Source: Stenotrophomonas sp. UBA2124 (GTDB lineage: Bacteria > Pseudomonadota > Gammaproteobacteria > Xanthomonadales > Xanthomonadaceae). Taken from it: a DNA stretch of 7,848 nucleotides. A model generated the notes under the pieces. The model was not told the DNA's origin, did not search any database, and saw nothing but the letters and a program-made list of their open reading frames with translations. Each line of letters opens with the position of its first letter. The first letter of the stretch is position 1. Position numbers and translations under genes: made by a program. The DNA lies in assembly GCA_002329155.1 (NCBI GenBank), contig DCXY01000017.1, positions 1-7,848 of the forward strand, written 5' to 3'. This document shows, piece after piece, positions 6,751 to 7,848 of this stretch.

Positions 6751-6866
6751 CGTAGCCCGGGTAAGCGCAGCGCACCCGGGGCGTTTCGCCAGATCACCAA
6801 CAACATAAGCGTGCCCGTTTGTAGGTAGAGAAAAGCCCCGGGTGCGCTGCGCTTACCCGGGCTACG
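6751..6866. repeat. inverted pair of GTAG-headed REP elements (SMAG-like, BIME arrangement)
   Basis: Bases 6751-6782 and 6835-6866 are perfect reverse complements (32 nt). One mismatch and four more pairs extend the arms to 6787 and 6830. Each arm is itself a REP unit: a GTAG head, then cccgggt...acccggg (7 bp) with an AA bulge and an inner gcg/cgc stem around a cag loop. The + strand unit is 6752-6780 and the - strand unit is 6837-6865, with heads facing outward and a 42-nt spacer (6788-6829). GTAG-headed palindromes of this build are abundant in Stenotrophomonas (SMAG class) and are linked to RAYT transposases acting in trans; no transposase lies in the window. Position between convergent genes, just past a terminator, is usual for REPs. 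Confidence 0.85.
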
Positions 6867-6892
6867 GGGCTACGGGGCTACGGGGCTGCGGG
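6862..6892 (-). repeat. tandem 8-bp repeat that iterates the REP head
   Basis: CTACGGGG occurs three times in direct tandem (6862-6869, 6870-6877, 6878-6885), then a decayed copy CTGCGGG (6886-6892). Read on the - strand, each unit is CCCCGTAG, so the GTAG head of the right-hand REP is repeated three times with a fourth, GCAG, degenerate copy. The innermost unit overlaps the REP head itself. Confidence 0.8.
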
Positions 6893-6917
6893 AAAGATGC
6901 AGGTTGGAGCCAGAAAG

Positions 6918-6949
6918 AAGAAGGCGGCCATCAGGCCGCCTTCTTTGTT
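6918..6949 (-). terminator. intrinsic terminator of the thiolase gene, probably bidirectional
   Basis: Bases 6918-6929 (aagaaggcggcc) pair perfectly with 6934-6945 (12 bp) around an atca loop. On the - strand the stem runs directly into a C/T-rich tail (complement of 6911-6920), giving a good U-rich stretch for the thiolase transcript, whose stop codon is 20-odd nt upstream of it. On the + strand ttctttgttc follows, so it may also catch galU read-through. Confidence 0.75.
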
Positions 6950-6969
6950 CCATCATCAAGCAAGCCGGA

Positions 6970-7848
6970 TTACAGCGACTCGAAGATGCCTGCCGCGCCC
7001 ATGCCGGTGCCGATGCACATGGTCACCATGCCGTACTTCTGCTGGCGACGGCGCAGGCCGTGCAGCAGGGTGGCGGTGCGGATGGCGCCGGTGGCACCCA
7101 GCGGGTGGCCCAGGGCGATGGCGCCGCCCAGCGGGTTGACCTTGGACGGGTCCAGCTTGCAGTCACGGATGACGGCCAGCGACTGCGCGGCGAAGGCTTC
7201 GTTGAGCTCGATCCAGTCCAGCTGATCCTGGTTCAGGCCTGCCTGCTGCAGGGCCTTCGGAATCGCCGCAATCGGGCCGATGCCCATCACTTCCGGGCGC
7301 ACGCCGGCCACCGAGAAGCTGACGAAACGAGCCAGCGGGGTCAGACCGTAGTCCTTGATCGCCTGCTCGGACGCCAGCAGCACCGCGCCGGCGCCGTCGC
7401 TCATCTGCGAGGAGTTGCCGGCGGTGACGGTGCCGCCGAACTGGCCATTGCGGAACACCGGGCGCAGTTTGGCCAGGCCTTCAGCCGAGGAGTCCGGGCG
7501 CGGGCCTTCGTCGGTATCGGCAATCTTGTTGCGGGTGATGATGCGCTTGCCATCGGCCAGGTCGGGCAGGTGCGAAACGATGTCGTACGGGCTGATCTCG
7601 TCCTTGAACTCGCCGTTCTGGATCGCGGCGATGGCCTTCTGGTGCGAGGCCAGGGCGAAAGCGTCCTGTTCTTCGCGCGAGACCTTCCACTCTTCGGCCA
7701 CCTTCTCGGCGGTGATGCCCATGCCGTAGGCGATGGCGACGTGGTCGTTGTCGAACACGCTCGGCGCCATGGCGATCTTGTTGCCCATCATCGGCACCAT
7801 CGACATCGACTCGGTGCCGCCGGCCAGCATCAGGTCGGCGTTGCCCAG
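6970..7848 (-). CDS. 3-ketoacyl-CoA thiolase / acetyl-CoA C-acyltransferase, 3' part
   Basis: This thiolase cleaves 3-ketoacyl-CoA with free CoA in the last step of fatty-acid beta-oxidation, or runs the reverse condensation. 292 residues are visible and the frame is still open at the window edge. Full-length enzymes are about 390-400 residues, so roughly 100 N-terminal residues, including the nucleophilic Cys near position 90, are outside. Seen in order (fragment numbering): AGGTESMS (9-16), YGMGITAEKVA (41-51), a SREEQDAFAL block (57-66), DEGPRPD, TAGNSSQMSDGA, NEAFAAQ (216-222), GHPLGATGA with catalytic His248, and MCIGTGMG with the second active-site Cys278. The ending CIGTGMGAAGIFE resembles the long-chain/peroxisomal-type 3-ketoacyl-CoA thiolases more than E. 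coli FadA (CIGLGQG). A fadA/fadI-type role is likely but the symbol is left open because the partner dehydrogenase gene is not visible. It converges on galU. Confidence 0.93.
   Translation of the reverse strand: MGNADLMLAGGTESMSMVPMMGNKIAMAPSVFDNDHVAIAYGMGITAEKVAEEWKVSREEQDAFALASHQKAIAAIQNGEFKDEISPYDIVSHLPDLADGKRIITRNKIADTDEGPRPDSSAEGLAKLRPVFRNGQFGGTVTAGNSSQMSDGAGAVLLASEQAIKDYGLTPLARFVSFSVAGVRPEVMGIGPIAAIPKALQQAGLNQDQLDWIELNEAFAAQSLAVIRDCKLDPSKVNPLGGAIALGHPLGATGAIRTATLLHGLRRRQQKYGMVTMCIGTGMGAAGIFESL

Noticed and set aside
5742..6806. 354-codon open frame on the - strand opposite galU
   Set aside because: Low-complexity mirror-frame composition, and it runs through the galU terminator and into the left REP arm; galU on the + strand is unambiguous.
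6788..6829. Spacer between the REP arms as a small gene or RNA
   Set aside because: Only 42 nt, no start with SD, and no convincing internal fold beyond a 4-bp acaa/ttgt match.
6842..7225. 127-codon + strand open frame starting in the REP region and running antisense to the thiolase gene
   Set aside because: Its start lies in the REP arm and the rest is the mirror of well-conserved thiolase codons; no SD or family signature.

Overview
The window reads as a chromosomal segment of a high-GC gammaproteobacterium of the Xanthomonadaceae, most likely Stenotrophomonas or a close relative. The basis is the roughly 65% GC coding DNA, the xanthomonad-like ribosomal protein S1, IHF-beta and GalU sequences, and a GTAG-headed REP (SMAG-like) repeat pair typical of Stenotrophomonas. 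Genus assignment is inference from sequence character; no search was run.

Layout on the + strand, left to right. (1) The 3' half of rpsA (ribosomal protein S1) ends at 935 and is followed by a strong hairpin (963-988). (2) ihfB (IHF beta subunit) occupies 1024-1329. (3) After a 79-nt gap comes a tight five-gene run, 1409-6680: lapA, lapB, a WecA/WbpL-type polyprenyl-phosphate glycosyl-1-phosphate transferase, a WbpM/CapD-type membrane-anchored UDP-sugar 4,6-dehydratase, and galU. Junctions are +6, +3, +14 and -1 nt, which strongly suggests one operon. (4) The 289-nt intergenic region 6681-6969 is almost entirely structured: a hairpin, a galU terminator, a pair of inverted REP elements with an iterated GTAG head, and a terminator for the convergent gene. 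(5) A 3-ketoacyl-CoA thiolase lies on the - strand and is truncated by the window end.

Functionally the operon is about the cell envelope. LapA/LapB tune LPS synthesis by controlling LpxC turnover. The WecA/WbpL-type enzyme loads the first sugar of an O-antigen or similar glycan onto undecaprenyl phosphate. The WbpM-type dehydratase makes the 4-keto-6-deoxy-HexNAc precursor such an enzyme is likely to use. GalU supplies UDP-glucose for LPS core, exopolysaccharide and other UDP-sugars.

Most of the window is ordinary housekeeping and envelope content, and I see no clear undescribed system. The points most worth a second look are: the rpsA-ihfB...wbpL-wbpM gene order, which resembles the Pseudomonas aeruginosa O-antigen locus with its variable middle missing; GC dips flanking the dehydratase gene that suggest mosaic exchange; a Leu at the usual Met/Tyr catalytic position of that dehydratase; and the iterated GTAG head attached to one REP copy.
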